The notes: generated by a model not told the origin, from the sequence alone. Shown: positions 40,448 to 50,273, counted from the first letter of the stretch. The stretch is DNA of 64,000 bases from Flavobacterium sp. N1736 (GCF_025947065.1 NZ_CP109994.1:992001-1056000); one strand, 5' to 3'. A program made the numbers and translations.

Positions 40448-43400
40448 TTATTCTTTAATTACTTTTTCGACTTTCATGCCATTTTCAGTAGTGATTCTGA
40501 TAAAATAAAGTCCGTTTGGTTTGTTCGAAATATCAAGCTGCGTATTGTTATTGCTTTCTATTTTGTTTTGCAGGATTCTTCCCTGAACATCAAACAATTC
40601 AACGCGTTTTATGGTATTATCGCAATTTATCGATACGTTTCCTTTGGTAGGATTTGGATATAATGCCACACTTTTATCCACCTGATGATCTTTAATTCCT
40701 AAACTTTTAAAAATAGTTTCGGCTTTATTGGTTTCGATTGGCGCATTATAATCAAAATAAATATCGGCTTCTTTTCCAACTTCATCTCCGGAAATAAGAT
40801 TATCGCGTGTTTTAATTTTGAATAAAATACTTCCGTGACCTCCAACCGGTGGATCTTTTGCAACACTCAAATTAATATTCGGAAAAATAAATTCGGCTAT
40901 ATTTCCATGAATATTAATCTCTGACGGATGCGATGTATTCTGTACTTGCAAAGAATTAATGTCATATTTCGTTTGATCGACAACCACTTTTACCACTATA
41001 TTTTCTGCAGGAGCGGTTCCTGTATTTTCAAAATTAATTACATAATGCAGGTAATCGCCAATCGTACTTGGAGAAGCGCTTTTGCCCTCAAGACACGTTA
41101 TGTCGTTAGGATCGTAAGAACCGATAACTACCTGATTGAAATTGAAGACATTATCTGCCGGATTAATATCGCCTGCAATTGGATTTATGGTTGCTGTAAA
41201 GTTTAAAACATCATCTAAATTTACCGGAGGCGTTTGCGTTGGTGTATTAATGTCTAATCTAAAATAATAACTTCTGCTTTCAAAAGGAAGTAAATTACTG
41301 TAATTCCAGCCTAATAATCCCGGGTTTTGTACATCTGCAGGTATCGCTGCCTGAACAAAATGCATCAGGTTTTGATTGTAGGTAAAATTAAAACTTCCGT
41401 TTGCGGTTTGATTTCCTTTGTTTCTAATCACGATTTGATACCACGCCATAAATCCGGGTCTTGCAGGAACAATGGGCACAATTACAATTTCGACATCGTT
41501 TTGAGATCCGTTTGCATTAATACAAAAATCCTGCGTAACAACATGATTATTAGTGTCTGTAAATGAAAGCAGCGGCGTAACTGGTGAAATATTGAATAGC
41601 GTTGGATTTTCAAGATGCGGTGTTAAAGCGAAGTTTCCTGTTCCGGTATAAAAAGTATATTTTCCGTTTGCTTTTGTAAAAGTTTCGCTTTGCAGAGATC
41701 CATTGTTAAGCCCTATTTTTACATTTGACTGTTTTGCATCTAAGGCATCGCAGCCATTATTGTTAAGGTCAAAAGCGATTGTGCCTGTAATGGTATTATA
41801 AGTTCCGCCGGGTGTAAAAGAACAGTACGAATTGACTTCAACATTTGACAAGCCTAAACCTAACAAATAGAATTTTGTGGTGTCGATATTGACTTCATCC
41901 TGACAAACAAAAGCCAGATTTGTGTTGGCACTGCCCAAAAATAACGTTTCGTCTTTTCCATTTTTGGCAAAAATCATTTTTAGATTCGGGTTATTACTTG
42001 CAGATAAACTCTGAAAATTTGGTAAGCCAGAAATATCAATTGTTTCTAATGCGCTCCCGTTAACGTTTAATGTATTGATATTTGGAGTATCAGAAAAATC
42101 TAAGGCTGGAAGAGCAGTTTCAACACAAAAAAGAGAAGTTAAAGCACTGCAACCCGAAAGATCAAGAGAAGTAAGATTATTATAACCGCAATCTAGGCTT
42201 TTTAAATTGGTTAAACCAGCAACACTTAAAGAGGTTAACGGTGCTTTTTCAAGAGGTTTTCCGTTTAACGAAAGTGTTTCAAGTGCCGTACAGCCTTGTA
42301 CATTTATATCATTTAATGCGTTACTAACAGTTCCAATATACGTTAATGCACTACAATTAGAGAAGTTTCCGGTTGCAAGTGTAGTTGTTGGCATATTCAG
42401 GATTGATAAAGCGGTGCAGCCTGAAAGATTTAAATAACTCATTGGATTTAGATCTATATCCAGAACTTGAATAGTAGTGTTTCCTGAAAGATCCAGAGAC
42501 GAAATTTGATTCTGACTTAAAAGGGCTTTTCTCAAATTATTTGTTCCGGTCAGGTTTAAATTCGCAATAAAATTTGATGAAGCCTGAACTTCTTCAAGGT
42601 TTGGCGAACTGCTTAAATCTAATGCTGTTAATTGATTATAAGTACAATTTAAAAAAGTAAGTGCCGTACAACCCGTTAATGGCAAGACACTTAAAGGATT
42701 ATTTTGTATATAAACTTCTTTCAAAGCGCTGCAACCAGACAAATTTAAAGATGAAATGATGTTATCAGGCATTCGCAGATATTCCAGGCTCGCACAGTTT
42801 GAAAAATCGGCAGCTTGCATTTCCTGCATTTGTGAAAAAGTAGATTGCGGAAAATTTAGCAATGTACAGCCCGAAGCATTTATTGACTCAAAATGAAGAT
42901 TATCTTCGATTAAAAAAGTAGTTAATTTTGTTAATCCTGAAGCATTAATTGAAGTTAACTGATTGTTTACAGCGTTAAAATACTGCACATTTGGACAGCC
43001 CGTTATATCCAGCGATGTCAAAACATTATCGGCTACATAAAAATTTTCCAAAAGTGGCAAATTGCTGACATTTAAGGTAGAAAAAGCCGGGTTTTGCTGT
43101 GCTACAAAAGTAATCAGATTTGGATTGTTTGAAAGAGTTAAGGTCGTCATTAACGGGTTTTCCATAAAAGTGGCGCCTGTTAATCCGTTCATTCCTGAAA
43201 CTGTCGCTGTTACCAAAGTTGGACTTTTAACAAAAATCGTTTTCAGGTTTGGCATTGCGCTTAAATTGATCGAAGTAACGCTTATTTCTCTAAAACCCAT
43301 TTCGGTTACGTTTGTAAAACCTTCAATTCCCTGAAGGTTTGTTACCTGCGGAGCATTAAGACCTTCTATCCAAAGTTTGTCAATTAATGCCGCTTCTGAA

Positions 43401-43585
43401 ACCTGAATCTGATTATCAAAATTGGTGTCGATTCTTGTCACTGCAACTCCGCCTGAAAAGGCCGTAAAGTTATTCGAACCGCCATTTACAAGCATGTTTT
43501 TTAGTATTGGATCTGTAAAAGTTAGTATCTGGGCGTTTACCATTCCGGTAAGCAGAAATACCATTAAGAGTAATTTTTTTCTCAT
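40448..43585 (-). CDS. Secreted leucine-rich-repeat protein with T9SS type A sorting domain
   Basis: A 1045-residue surface or secreted protein. It has a signal peptide (MRKKLLLMVFLLTGMVNAQ), then about 25 degenerate 20-24-residue leucine-rich repeats to about residue 560 (recurring LxxLDLSGCxxL, as in LTSLDLSGCSALTSLFC). A prealbumin-like/DUF11-like region follows (YNTITGTIAFDLNNNGCDAL and later). The last ~75 residues (ALYPNPTKGNVSINCDN, then NGLYFIRI and VEKVIKE) are a T9SS type A sorting domain. It is probably attached to the cell surface for binding. It lies 49 bp behind a LytTR regulator gene and may be co-transcribed. Confidence 0.9.
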   Translation of the reverse strand: MRKKLLLMVFLLTGMVNAQILTFTDPILKNMLVNGGSNNFTAFSGGVAVTRIDTNFDNQIQVSEAALIDKLWIEGLNAPQVTNLQGIEGFTNVTEMGFREISVTSINLSAMPNLKTIFVKSPTLVTATVSGMNGLTGATFMENPLMTTLTLSNNPNLITFVAQQNPAFSTLNVSNLPLLENFYVADNVLTSLDITGCPNVQYFNAVNNQLTSINASGLTKLTTFLIEDNLHFESINASGCTLLNFPQSTFSQMQEMQAADFSNCASLEYLRMPDNIISSLNLSGCSALKEVYIQNNPLSVLPLTGCTALTFLNCTYNQLTALDLSSSPNLEEVQASSNFIANLNLTGTNNLRKALLSQNQISSLDLSGNTTIQVLDIDLNPMSYLNLSGCTALSILNMPTTTLATGNFSNCSALTYIGTVSNALNDINVQGCTALETLSLNGKPLEKAPLTSLSVAGLTNLKSLDCGYNNLTSLDLSGCSALTSLFCVETALPALDFSDTPNINTLNVNGSALETIDISGLPNFQSLSASNNPNLKMIFAKNGKDETLFLGSANTNLAFVCQDEVNIDTTKFYLLGLGLSNVEVNSYCSFTPGGTYNTITGTIAFDLNNNGCDALDAKQSNVKIGLNNGSLQSETFTKANGKYTFYTGTGNFALTPHLENPTLFNISPVTPLLSFTDTNNHVVTQDFCINANGSQNDVEIVIVPIVPARPGFMAWYQIVIRNKGNQTANGSFNFTYNQNLMHFVQAAIPADVQNPGLLGWNYSNLLPFESRSYYFRLDINTPTQTPPVNLDDVLNFTATINPIAGDINPADNVFNFNQVVIGSYDPNDITCLEGKSASPSTIGDYLHYVINFENTGTAPAENIVVKVVVDQTKYDINSLQVQNTSHPSEINIHGNIAEFIFPNINLSVAKDPPVGGHGSILFKIKTRDNLISGDEVGKEADIYFDYNAPIETNKAETIFKSLGIKDHQVDKSVALYPNPTKGNVSINCDNTIKRVELFDVQGRILQNKIESNNNTQLDISNKPNGLYFIRITTENGMKVEKVIKE

Positions 43586-43634
43586 AATTGATTATGGTTT
43601 GAGTTGTTCGTTAGAAATTTTTGGGGATGATTTT

Positions 43635-44396
43635 TTAAAGTGAGTTGATTAATTCCTGTAATTTTTCTTTTTTGCTCTGCGCAATCGGAATATTGGCATT
43701 ATCCGCCATAATCACATATCCGCCATCTGTTTTTATATATGATTTCAGATACGATAAGTTGATTAAATGCGATTGATGAATGCGTTCAAAACCGTGTTCT
43801 GCAAGCAATTCTTCATATTCCTTGAGTGTTTTTGATATCAAAACAGGTTTATGGTTTTTGATGAAAAATTGGGTGTAATTTATTTTGGCTTCGCACCGAA
43901 TAATATCCGAAACTTCAAATAAATGAATTCCGTCGCTCGTTGATAAAGCAATTCTCTTGAAATTGTCCACTTTTTTGCGAATGTTTTCGAGCAATAAATC
44001 GATGTTTTCAAATGAATTATTTTTCCCGACTGCTTCTTTTATTTTGGCCATTGTAAGCTGCAGTTCTTCGGGATCAACGGGTTTTAGAATAAAGTCTAAA
44101 GCACTAAATTTAAAAGCTTTCAAAGCATATTGTTCGTGCGCGGTAATAAATACAACATGCGATTTCAGTTTTCCGTTTGCTTGCGAAAGACGTTCCAGAA
44201 TATCAAAACCGGTTCCGTCTGTTAAATGAATATCCAGAAAAATAACCTGCGGACGCAATTTTTCTATGGCAGCAATTCCGGTTTTTACACTTTCGGCTTC
44301 GCCAACAATAAAAATGTCATTAGTATAACGTTCTAAAAGCGCTTTCAGACCCGTTCGTAAATGTTTGTCATCGTCGATTAATAATGCTGTTATCAT
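43635..44396 (-). CDS. LytTR-family response regulator
   Basis: A 253-residue regulator with a receiver domain (LLIDDDKHLRTG; phospho-acceptor D55 in VIFLDIHLTD) and a C-terminal LytTR domain (DIIRCEAKINYTQFFI, then HGFERIHQSHLINLSYLKS). Partner of the TPR kinase directly upstream, from which it is separated by 113 bp of GATATT repeats. Confidence 0.95.
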   Translation of the reverse strand: MITALLIDDDKHLRTGLKALLERYTNDIFIVGEAESVKTGIAAIEKLRPQVIFLDIHLTDGTGFDILERLSQANGKLKSHVVFITAHEQYALKAFKFSALDFILKPVDPEELQLTMAKIKEAVGKNNSFENIDLLLENIRKKVDNFKRIALSTSDGIHLFEVSDIIRCEAKINYTQFFIKNHKPVLISKTLKEYEELLAEHGFERIHQSHLINLSYLKSYIKTDGGYVIMADNANIPIAQSKKEKLQELINSL

Positions 44397-44419
44397 GGTT
44401 TTGATATTTGGTATTTAGT

Positions 44420-44505
44420 ATTTTGGTATTGACTTTTAATATTGCTATTTGATATTGATATTGCTATTTGATATTGATATTGATATTGATTTTTGATATT
44501 GCTTT
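44420..44505. repeat. GATATT microsatellite between kinase and regulator genes
   Basis: Degenerate tandem TTGATATTGATATT units within the 113-bp gap of an otherwise linked two-component operon. Confidence 0.85.
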
Positions 44506-44509
44506 TTGC

Positions 44510-46474
44510 CTACGGTATATATTGAATTGGCAGGTATAAAGTAACTTTTGTTCCTGTTTTTTGTTGTGCCGAATTTAATTCGATAATCTCTATTTTTGCC
44601 GATTTTGATGTGATCGATTCCATAATCTTGAGGCGTTTTTTTGTAATATCCAATGCCATTGACTGATGTGCGGTAACGGAGTTTTCTTTTAAAAGTTTCG
44701 ATTCTGATAAACCTATTCCGTCATCGATAATTGTGCAGATTAGTTGTTCCTGCTGAACATCAAAATTCACGCTTATTTTTCCTTTTCCTTCTTTGGGAAC
44801 CATGCCGTGCAAAATCGCATTTTCTACAAAGGGCTGAATCAATAAAGGCGGTAATCCCATATTAAATTCTACGTTTTCTGTTGATTGAATTTCGAATTCA
44901 AATTTGTCATGAAAACGAAGCTGTTCGAGTTCGAGATAATTCTGCAAACTCTCGATTTCTTTATCAATTGGAATTAAGGAACCTTTGGAATATTCGAGCG
45001 TAAGACGCATTAATTTTGAAAATTTAGAAAGATATTTTAAGGCAGAATCTGTTCCGTTTTGTACAATAAAACTCGAAATAGAACTGAGGCAATTAAAAAC
45101 AAAATGCGGATTCATTTGCAAATGCAGTGCTTTCTGTTCGTATTCTGCCACTTCTTTTTTTAGTGTAAGCTGGCGTTTTACCTGCATTCTGTTGTAAATA
45201 ACCAAACCTAAAACAATCAATAATAAACCTCCTAAAATAGAAAACACAACGAACTGAATTTCTCTTTTGTGTGATTCTGAAAGTATTGCTTCTTTTTTAT
45301 GGAATTCGTAGTTCATTTCGGCTTTGGCAAACTTACTTTTCGTTTCCTGATTGTTGATGCTGTCGCGGGCAATGATGTAGTTTTTGTAATGCAGTAAAGC
45401 GGCTTTCGAATCGTTTAAAGATTCATACAATTCGCTCAGTAATTTTTCTGTATGAAAGGTTTGATCCTGCACGCCAACTTCTTTCGCATACGCTAATGAT
45501 TTTAAAGCAAACGGAAGTGCTTCATCGTATTTTTGCTGTTTTTGCAATAACAAACCTATATTAAATAAAGCAAGAGAACCGCCAAACTTATTTTGAATTT
45601 CGTCGTATAAATGCAATGATTTATTATAATAATCAAGAGCGAGATCTTGATTGTTTTGTTTGGCGTAATAATCTCCCAGATAATTGTTTAAAAGAGCAAA
45701 ACCGCGTTTATTGCCACTTTTTTCAAAACCTTGTTCTGCTTTTTTATAATAGTCAATCGCATTTTGATATTCGCCCAATTCAAAATAAATAACGCCAATA
45801 TTAGTGAGTGTTATGGGCGCATTTTCTTCGCCAAGACTCAATTGTATTTTATAAGCTTCTTTTAAATAATACAAAGCTTTCGGGTAAATTTGCTGAGATT
45901 TATATACCGTTCCTATATTGTTTAATACTTTTGAAATGCCTTGCTTTTCCTGAATTTCCTGATATAATAGTAATGCTTTTTCATCATTTTTTAAAGCCAT
46001 AACATAATCGCTTTGTTCGTAATAAACCACTCCTGAACTGGCATACGAACGTGCCAAACCTTTTTTATACTGTTTTTGATCAGGATTTTGTTTCAGACTG
46101 ATTTCAAATTCGGTTTGGGCATTTTTAAAATATTTTATGGCAACAGGATAATTTCCCAAAATAATAGAAGCGTTTCCTTTATTGGTAAAAGCAGTTGCCA
46201 AACCAAAATTATAGTTTGCTTTTGTACTTAAAACGGCTGCTTTTTGAGCGTAGAATAATGTCGAATCAGGATCGATTTCTTTATATAAATCAGCAATTGT
46301 ATTGTAGTGATTAATCTTTGAAGTATCGATTTTAGTAACACGCAAAATTCTTTTCAAACTGTCTATCTGACTATTTTGAGCATGAACAATGCCGCCAATA
46401 CATGTACATAATAAGAAAACGGTTAAGCGGAATTTGGGATTCACGTGGTTCTGTTTTTGGTTGTTGTGTGACAA
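44510..46474 (-). CDS. TPR-containing LytS-type sensor histidine kinase
   Basis: A 654-residue kinase. A signal peptide or anchor (LTVFLLCTCIGGIVHAQ) precedes about seven tetratricopeptide repeats (residues 55-385; examples ATAFTNKGNASIILGNYPVA and NNIGTVYKSQQIYPKALYYL). A membrane helix spans 407-428 and a coiled coil follows. The phospho-accepting H457 is in LQMNPHFVFNCLSSI; the ATPase N-box is PPLLIQPFVENAILHG. The periplasmic TPR domain is presumably the sensor. Paired with the LytTR regulator downstream. Confidence 0.94.
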   Translation of the reverse strand: MSHNNQKQNHVNPKFRLTVFLLCTCIGGIVHAQNSQIDSLKRILRVTKIDTSKINHYNTIADLYKEIDPDSTLFYAQKAAVLSTKANYNFGLATAFTNKGNASIILGNYPVAIKYFKNAQTEFEISLKQNPDQKQYKKGLARSYASSGVVYYEQSDYVMALKNDEKALLLYQEIQEKQGISKVLNNIGTVYKSQQIYPKALYYLKEAYKIQLSLGEENAPITLTNIGVIYFELGEYQNAIDYYKKAEQGFEKSGNKRGFALLNNYLGDYYAKQNNQDLALDYYNKSLHLYDEIQNKFGGSLALFNIGLLLQKQQKYDEALPFALKSLAYAKEVGVQDQTFHTEKLLSELYESLNDSKAALLHYKNYIIARDSINNQETKSKFAKAEMNYEFHKKEAILSESHKREIQFVVFSILGGLLLIVLGLVIYNRMQVKRQLTLKKEVAEYEQKALHLQMNPHFVFNCLSSISSFIVQNGTDSALKYLSKFSKLMRLTLEYSKGSLIPIDKEIESLQNYLELEQLRFHDKFEFEIQSTENVEFNMGLPPLLIQPFVENAILHGMVPKEGKGKISVNFDVQQEQLICTIIDDGIGLSESKLLKENSVTAHQSMALDITKKRLKIMESITSKSAKIEIIELNSAQQKTGTKVTLYLPIQYIP

Positions 46475-46612
46475 ATGTATAATTTGTTTTCAACTATTTT
46501 AACACCAATTATTATTTATGCCGTTTTGATTATTATTTGATTGTTTTGGCTTATTTAAGAAAAATGAAAAGTGAAAGATGGATTTTTCCAAAGGAATGCT
46601 TTGCTTATAATA

Positions 46613-46651
46613 TGGACTTTTAAACAAAATAAACTTGAACTTTTAAACAAA
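46613..46651 (+). promoter_or_regulatory. Direct repeat upstream of the SDR
   Basis: TGGACTTTTAAACAAA and TGAACTTTTAAACAAA start 23 bp apart (46613, 46636), just before a -7-like GACCTTTG (46673-46680). A likely activator site, of a different sequence and spacing from the 21-bp repeat regulon. Confidence 0.45.
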
Positions 46652-46706
46652 CCTTGACTTTCTCAATATCCTGACCTTTGTCGTATAATTTTTAATTCAG
46701 ATAAAA

Positions 46707-47615
46707 ATGTGGACAAAAGAAAATATCACGGATCAATCAGGAAAAACAGTGCTTGTTACGGGAGCCAATACAGGAATTGGTTTCGAAACTGCATTGGCTT
46801 TTTATGAAGCCGGAGCTAACGTTACGATTGCCTGCCGAAATAAAGACAAAGCCGAAGAAGCGATAAATAAAATGAAGGCAATAGGAGGAAAGGGCACTTT
46901 AGAAATTGGAGTTCTCGATCTTACGAGTTTAAATAAAATCAAAAACTTTGCCGATGATTTTAAATCAAAACATCAAAAATTAGATATTCTTGTTAATAAT
47001 GCGGGCGTTATGATGCCGCCGCCAACTACTACAGATGATGGTTTTGAATTGCAGTTTGGTGTGAACTTTTTAGGACATTTTGCTTTAACGGCGCATTTGT
47101 TTCAATTATTAAAACAAGCTTCAAATGCCAGAATTATGACGCTTAGCAGCGGTGCCGCAACTTTGGTTGACGGTATTGATTTTGAAAATTTAAGATTAGA
47201 AAAAACATATGATGCACAACGCGAATATGGAGTAAGTAAACTGGCAAATGTTTTGTTTGCTTTTCAATTGAATAAAAAACTAAGCGTTTTAAACAGCACC
47301 ATTATTTCTGTGGCAGCGCATCCCGGTGTTGTTTACACCAATTTACAGCGTCATATTCCAGCAGATATTTTACAAACTGCTTTTGCACAATTTAAAGAAG
47401 TTTCTCAACCCTGGCAAGGCGCTTTGCCGTCGCTTTTTGCTGCGACAGATTCGACGGTAAAAGGCGGAGAATTTTATGGTCCTGATGGCGAAAAAGAATA
47501 TACCGGTTATCCGGCACTTTCTAAACACACTTCAAAAGCGATGCAGGATCAAGAACTTGCTGTAAAACTTTGGGCATTTGCAGAAGAAATTACAGGTTTA
47601 CAATTTCCTTATTAA
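46707..47615 (+). CDS. SDR family oxidoreductase (retinol-dehydrogenase-like)
   Basis: A 302-residue SDR. Motifs: TGANTGIGFE (residues 18-27), NNAGVMMPP (97-105), catalytic S147/S148 and Y174-x3-K178 in REYGVSKLA. The long C-terminus fits the retinol-dehydrogenase/WWOX-like branch, which acts on hydrophobic alcohols or aldehydes. It precedes an epimerase-type gene by 19 bp on the same strand, so the two form an operon. Confidence 0.9.
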   Translation: MWTKENITDQSGKTVLVTGANTGIGFETALAFYEAGANVTIACRNKDKAEEAINKMKAIGGKGTLEIGVLDLTSLNKIKNFADDFKSKHQKLDILVNNAGVMMPPPTTTDDGFELQFGVNFLGHFALTAHLFQLLKQASNARIMTLSSGAATLVDGIDFENLRLEKTYDAQREYGVSKLANVLFAFQLNKKLSVLNSTIISVAAHPGVVYTNLQRHIPADILQTAFAQFKEVSQPWQGALPSLFAATDSTVKGGEFYGPDGEKEYTGYPALSKHTSKAMQDQELAVKLWAFAEEITGLQFPY

Positions 47616-47634
47616 TCAATTAAATAAATATAAA

Positions 47635-48603
47635 ATGTCAAATTCAAATAAAACGGTTCTTGTAACCGGAGGTTCAGGTTATGTAGGTACACAATGTATT
47701 TTGCATTTATTGCAGGAAGGTTATACAGTAAAAACAACGGTTCGTTCGTTATCAAAAAGCGAAACTGTTCTGGAATCTTTAAAAAGCGGCGGTATTTCAT
47801 CTTTTGAAAAACTAAGCTTTTTTCAAGCCGATCTTAATAGTGACGCTGGCTGGAACGATGCTGTAAAAGATTGCGATTATGTATTGCATGTTGCGTCTCC
47901 TTTTCCTGCGCAACAGCCCGAAGATGAAAACGAATTAATTATTCCGGCTCGTGATGGTGCTTTAAGAGTTTTAAAAGCTGCTCGCGATGCAGGTGTAAAA
48001 CGATTGGTATTTACATCTTCGTTTGCGGCGATTGGTTATAGTATAAAAGATCAGGATCATGTTTTTACCGAAGAAGACTGGACAGATCCAAACGCGCCAA
48101 TTCAGCCTTATATTAAATCTAAAACGATTGCCGAAAAAGCAGCCTGGGATTTTATCAAAAACGAAGGCGGAAATTTAGAATTTACGGTAATTAATCCCGT
48201 TGGAATATTTGGTCCGATTCTGAATAATAATGATTCAGCATCCGTGCAAGTTGTTATTACAGGAATTCTAAGCGGAATGGTGAAAGAAAGTCCTGATTTT
48301 ACTTTGGGCGTTGTAGATGTTCGCGATGTGGCTGATCTTCATATTAAAGCCATGACAAATCCTAAGGCAAACGGCGAACGCTTTTTGGCAACTTCAGATG
48401 GTGTTGTGAGTTTTTACGATGTAGCGCAGCTTATTAAAAAAGAAAGACCGGAATTGTCAGGGAAAATAGCGGACATTAAACCAACAGCGGAATCGTTTTA
48501 TATTACCATGTCGAATGAAAAAGCTAGAACAATTTTAGATTGGAAACCAATAACAAAAGAAGAAGCTATTTTGGCAAGCGTTGATACAATAAAGATTGAT
48601 TAA
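47635..48603 (+). CDS. NAD-dependent epimerase/dehydratase family reductase
   Basis: A 322-residue extended SDR, similar to dihydroflavonol-4-reductase/aldehyde reductases. The start at 47635 (MSNSNKTVLVTGGSGYVGTQ) is chosen over an internal start of the preceding SDR. Motifs: TGGSGYVG, FTSSFAAIGY and YIKSK (YxxxK). It probably reduces a ketone or aldehyde with NAD(P)H; the substrate is unknown. Confidence 0.9.
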   Translation: MSNSNKTVLVTGGSGYVGTQCILHLLQEGYTVKTTVRSLSKSETVLESLKSGGISSFEKLSFFQADLNSDAGWNDAVKDCDYVLHVASPFPAQQPEDENELIIPARDGALRVLKAARDAGVKRLVFTSSFAAIGYSIKDQDHVFTEEDWTDPNAPIQPYIKSKTIAEKAAWDFIKNEGGNLEFTVINPVGIFGPILNNNDSASVQVVITGILSGMVKESPDFTLGVVDVRDVADLHIKAMTNPKANGERFLATSDGVVSFYDVAQLIKKERPELSGKIADIKPTAESFYITMSNEKARTILDWKPITKEEAILASVDTIKID

Positions 48604-48725
48604 CTTTACACATAGTTTAAAAGTTTTTTTCTCGCAGATTTGGCAGATTGCTTCGCCTGTTCGCTATCGCTCGGGTGAGCAGATTTATTTAATCTTTTTA
48701 ATCCTTTAATTGTGGCTAAATATTC

Positions 48726-48858
48726 TAACACATAGAAACATAGGTTTTATAGTTTGTAAAAGAATATAAAAAGAAACCAGTTTCTCACACATAGCTATGT
48801 TGTTTATGCGAATGAAATGCCTTTTTTAAGTTTACAATAACTATGTTTCTATGTGTTA
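48726..48858. repeat. MITE-like element, copy A
   Basis: A 133-bp unit with 18-bp terminal inverted repeats TAACACATAGAAACATAG/CTATGTTTCTATGTGTTA. It has no ORF. Confidence 0.85.
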
Positions 48859-48885
48859 GAATTAACATCAAAAGTTTAAAATATT

Positions 48886-49020
48886 TAACACATAGAAACA
48901 TAGGTTTTATAGTTTGTAAAAGAATATAAAAAGAAACTAGTTTCTCACACATAGCTATGTTTGTTTATGCAAATGAAATGCCTTTTTTTGAGTTTACAAT
49001 AACTATGTTTCTATGTGTTA
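48886..49020. repeat. MITE-like element, copy B (tandem with copy A)
   Basis: A 135-bp unit almost identical to copy A, in tandem at a 160-bp period including the shared spacer GAATTAACATCAAAAGTTT. It ends 27 bp before the AraC gene, so it supplies most of that gene's leader. Confidence 0.85.
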
Positions 49021-49046
49021 GAATTAACATCAAAAGTTTATAAAAA

Positions 49047-49826
49047 ATGAAATTTAACAACATACAATCCTGTCATCTTGGTCCCGACATTTCTCCTGAA
49101 CAATTTATTCAGGAACATTTCTTTTTGTTTTTATTGAAAGGTTCCATGATTGCTTATGATGGAAAAAAGAATTATCAAATGAAAGAAGGCGATTATTGCG
49201 TTGCCCGAAAAAATCATCTTATTCGCTATACAAAACACAAAGAAGACGGCATGTTTGAAAAAGTCATTATCATTTTTGATGAACCTTTTTTGAAGAAATT
49301 TCTGGAAAGACATTCGTATTCAACGTCTGTTTTTGGCAGCGACGATGCCTTTTTGTTTGTTAAGGAAGACAAACTAATTCATAATTTTGTACAATCGTTA
49401 GAACCATATTATAATGGATCTGAGGAAATTGATGTGTCTTTTGTAGATATTAAAAGAGAAGAATTACTGATTATTCTTTTAAAGAACAATCCTGATTTAG
49501 CAAACGTGTTTTTTAATTTCGGAATTCCGGAGAAGATTGATCTGGAACAATTTATGAATAAAAACTTCAGGTTTAATATTAGTTTGGAGCGGTTCGCTTT
49601 TTTAACCGGAAGAAGTTTATCGACTTTTAAAAGAGATTTTCAAAAAACATTCAATAGCAATCCCGGAATCTGGCTAACGAAAAAACGTTTGGACGAAGCT
49701 TATTTTCTGATTAATAATAACAATCAAAAACCAAGTGAAATCTATCTGGAAGTTGGTTTTGAAGATTTCTCCCATTTCTCTTTTGCCTTTAAAAAACAAT
49801 TCGGAAAATCACCAAGTTTATTATAA
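49047..49826 (+). CDS. AraC family transcriptional regulator
   Basis: A 259-residue regulator with an N-terminal ligand-binding cupin-like part (FLFLLKGSMIAYDGKKNYQM, EGDYCVARKNHLI) and a C-terminal double HTH: ISLERFAFLTGRSLSTFKRD and PSEIYLEVGFEDFSHFSFAF, ending in KKQFGKSPSLL. Its targets are unknown. The tandem-repeat promoters at 17261, 17805 and 22867 look AraC-type, but nothing links them to this gene in particular. Confidence 0.92.
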   Translation: MKFNNIQSCHLGPDISPEQFIQEHFFLFLLKGSMIAYDGKKNYQMKEGDYCVARKNHLIRYTKHKEDGMFEKVIIIFDEPFLKKFLERHSYSTSVFGSDDAFLFVKEDKLIHNFVQSLEPYYNGSEEIDVSFVDIKREELLIILLKNNPDLANVFFNFGIPEKIDLEQFMNKNFRFNISLERFAFLTGRSLSTFKRDFQKTFNSNPGIWLTKKRLDEAYFLINNNNQKPSEIYLEVGFEDFSHFSFAFKKQFGKSPSLL

Positions 49827-49859
49827 AAAAAGAGCTGATTTTATAATCAGCTCTTTTTT
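49825..49859. terminator. Bidirectional terminator between araC-type and REC genes
   Basis: AAAAAGAGCTGATT and AATCAGCTCTTTTT form a 14-bp stem with a 4-bp loop and A/T runs on both sides, between convergent genes. Confidence 0.93.
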
Positions 49860-49864
49860 ATTTA

Positions 49865-50272
49865 CTATTGTTGTTCGATAATTTTAATAATTTGTTTCGG
49901 AATTTCTTCAAAACCTTCAATAGAATACGGTTTAATGAGGTAGGCTTTTACCCCAAGCAAATCACATTTTTCTTTATAAGCAGGATTTATACTGGTTGAA
50001 TAAATAAAACAGGGAATAGTTTTGAGAACATCGGTATTTAATATTTCCTGCAACGCTTCGATACCGTCAACTATGGGCATATTAATGTCAGTAAGAATAA
50101 CGTCGGGAACTTCATTTGAACTATTTTTTAAGTAATTTAAAAGTTCTTCACCATTCGAAACCAGACTAACCTTATCAAAATTTGGATTTTTTTTAAAGAT
50201 TTCAGTGATTACGTCAGCATCGTCTTCATCGTCTTCGGCAATAATAATATGTAGATTATTTGATTTTATCAT
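49865..50272 (-). CDS. Single-domain response regulator of the Kai operon
   Basis: A 135-residue stand-alone receiver (Rcp1/CheY-like). The acidic pocket is AEDDEDDAD and the phospho-acceptor is D62 in VILTDINMPIVDG; K114 in YLIKPYSIEGF completes the site. No output domain. The last gene of the kaiC-kaiB-kaiB-kinase-REC operon, starting 1 bp after the restored stop of the kinase, and likely to take its phosphate from it. Confidence 0.93.
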   Translation of the reverse strand: MIKSNNLHIIIAEDDEDDADVITEIFKKNPNFDKVSLVSNGEELLNYLKNSSNEVPDVILTDINMPIVDGIEALQEILNTDVLKTIPCFIYSTSINPAYKEKCDLLGVKAYLIKPYSIEGFEEIPKQIIKIIEQQ

Positions 50273-50273
50273 T

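Noticed and set aside
48726..49020. Complete insertion sequence
   Set aside because: The elements have inverted ends but are only 133-135 bp and encode no transposase.
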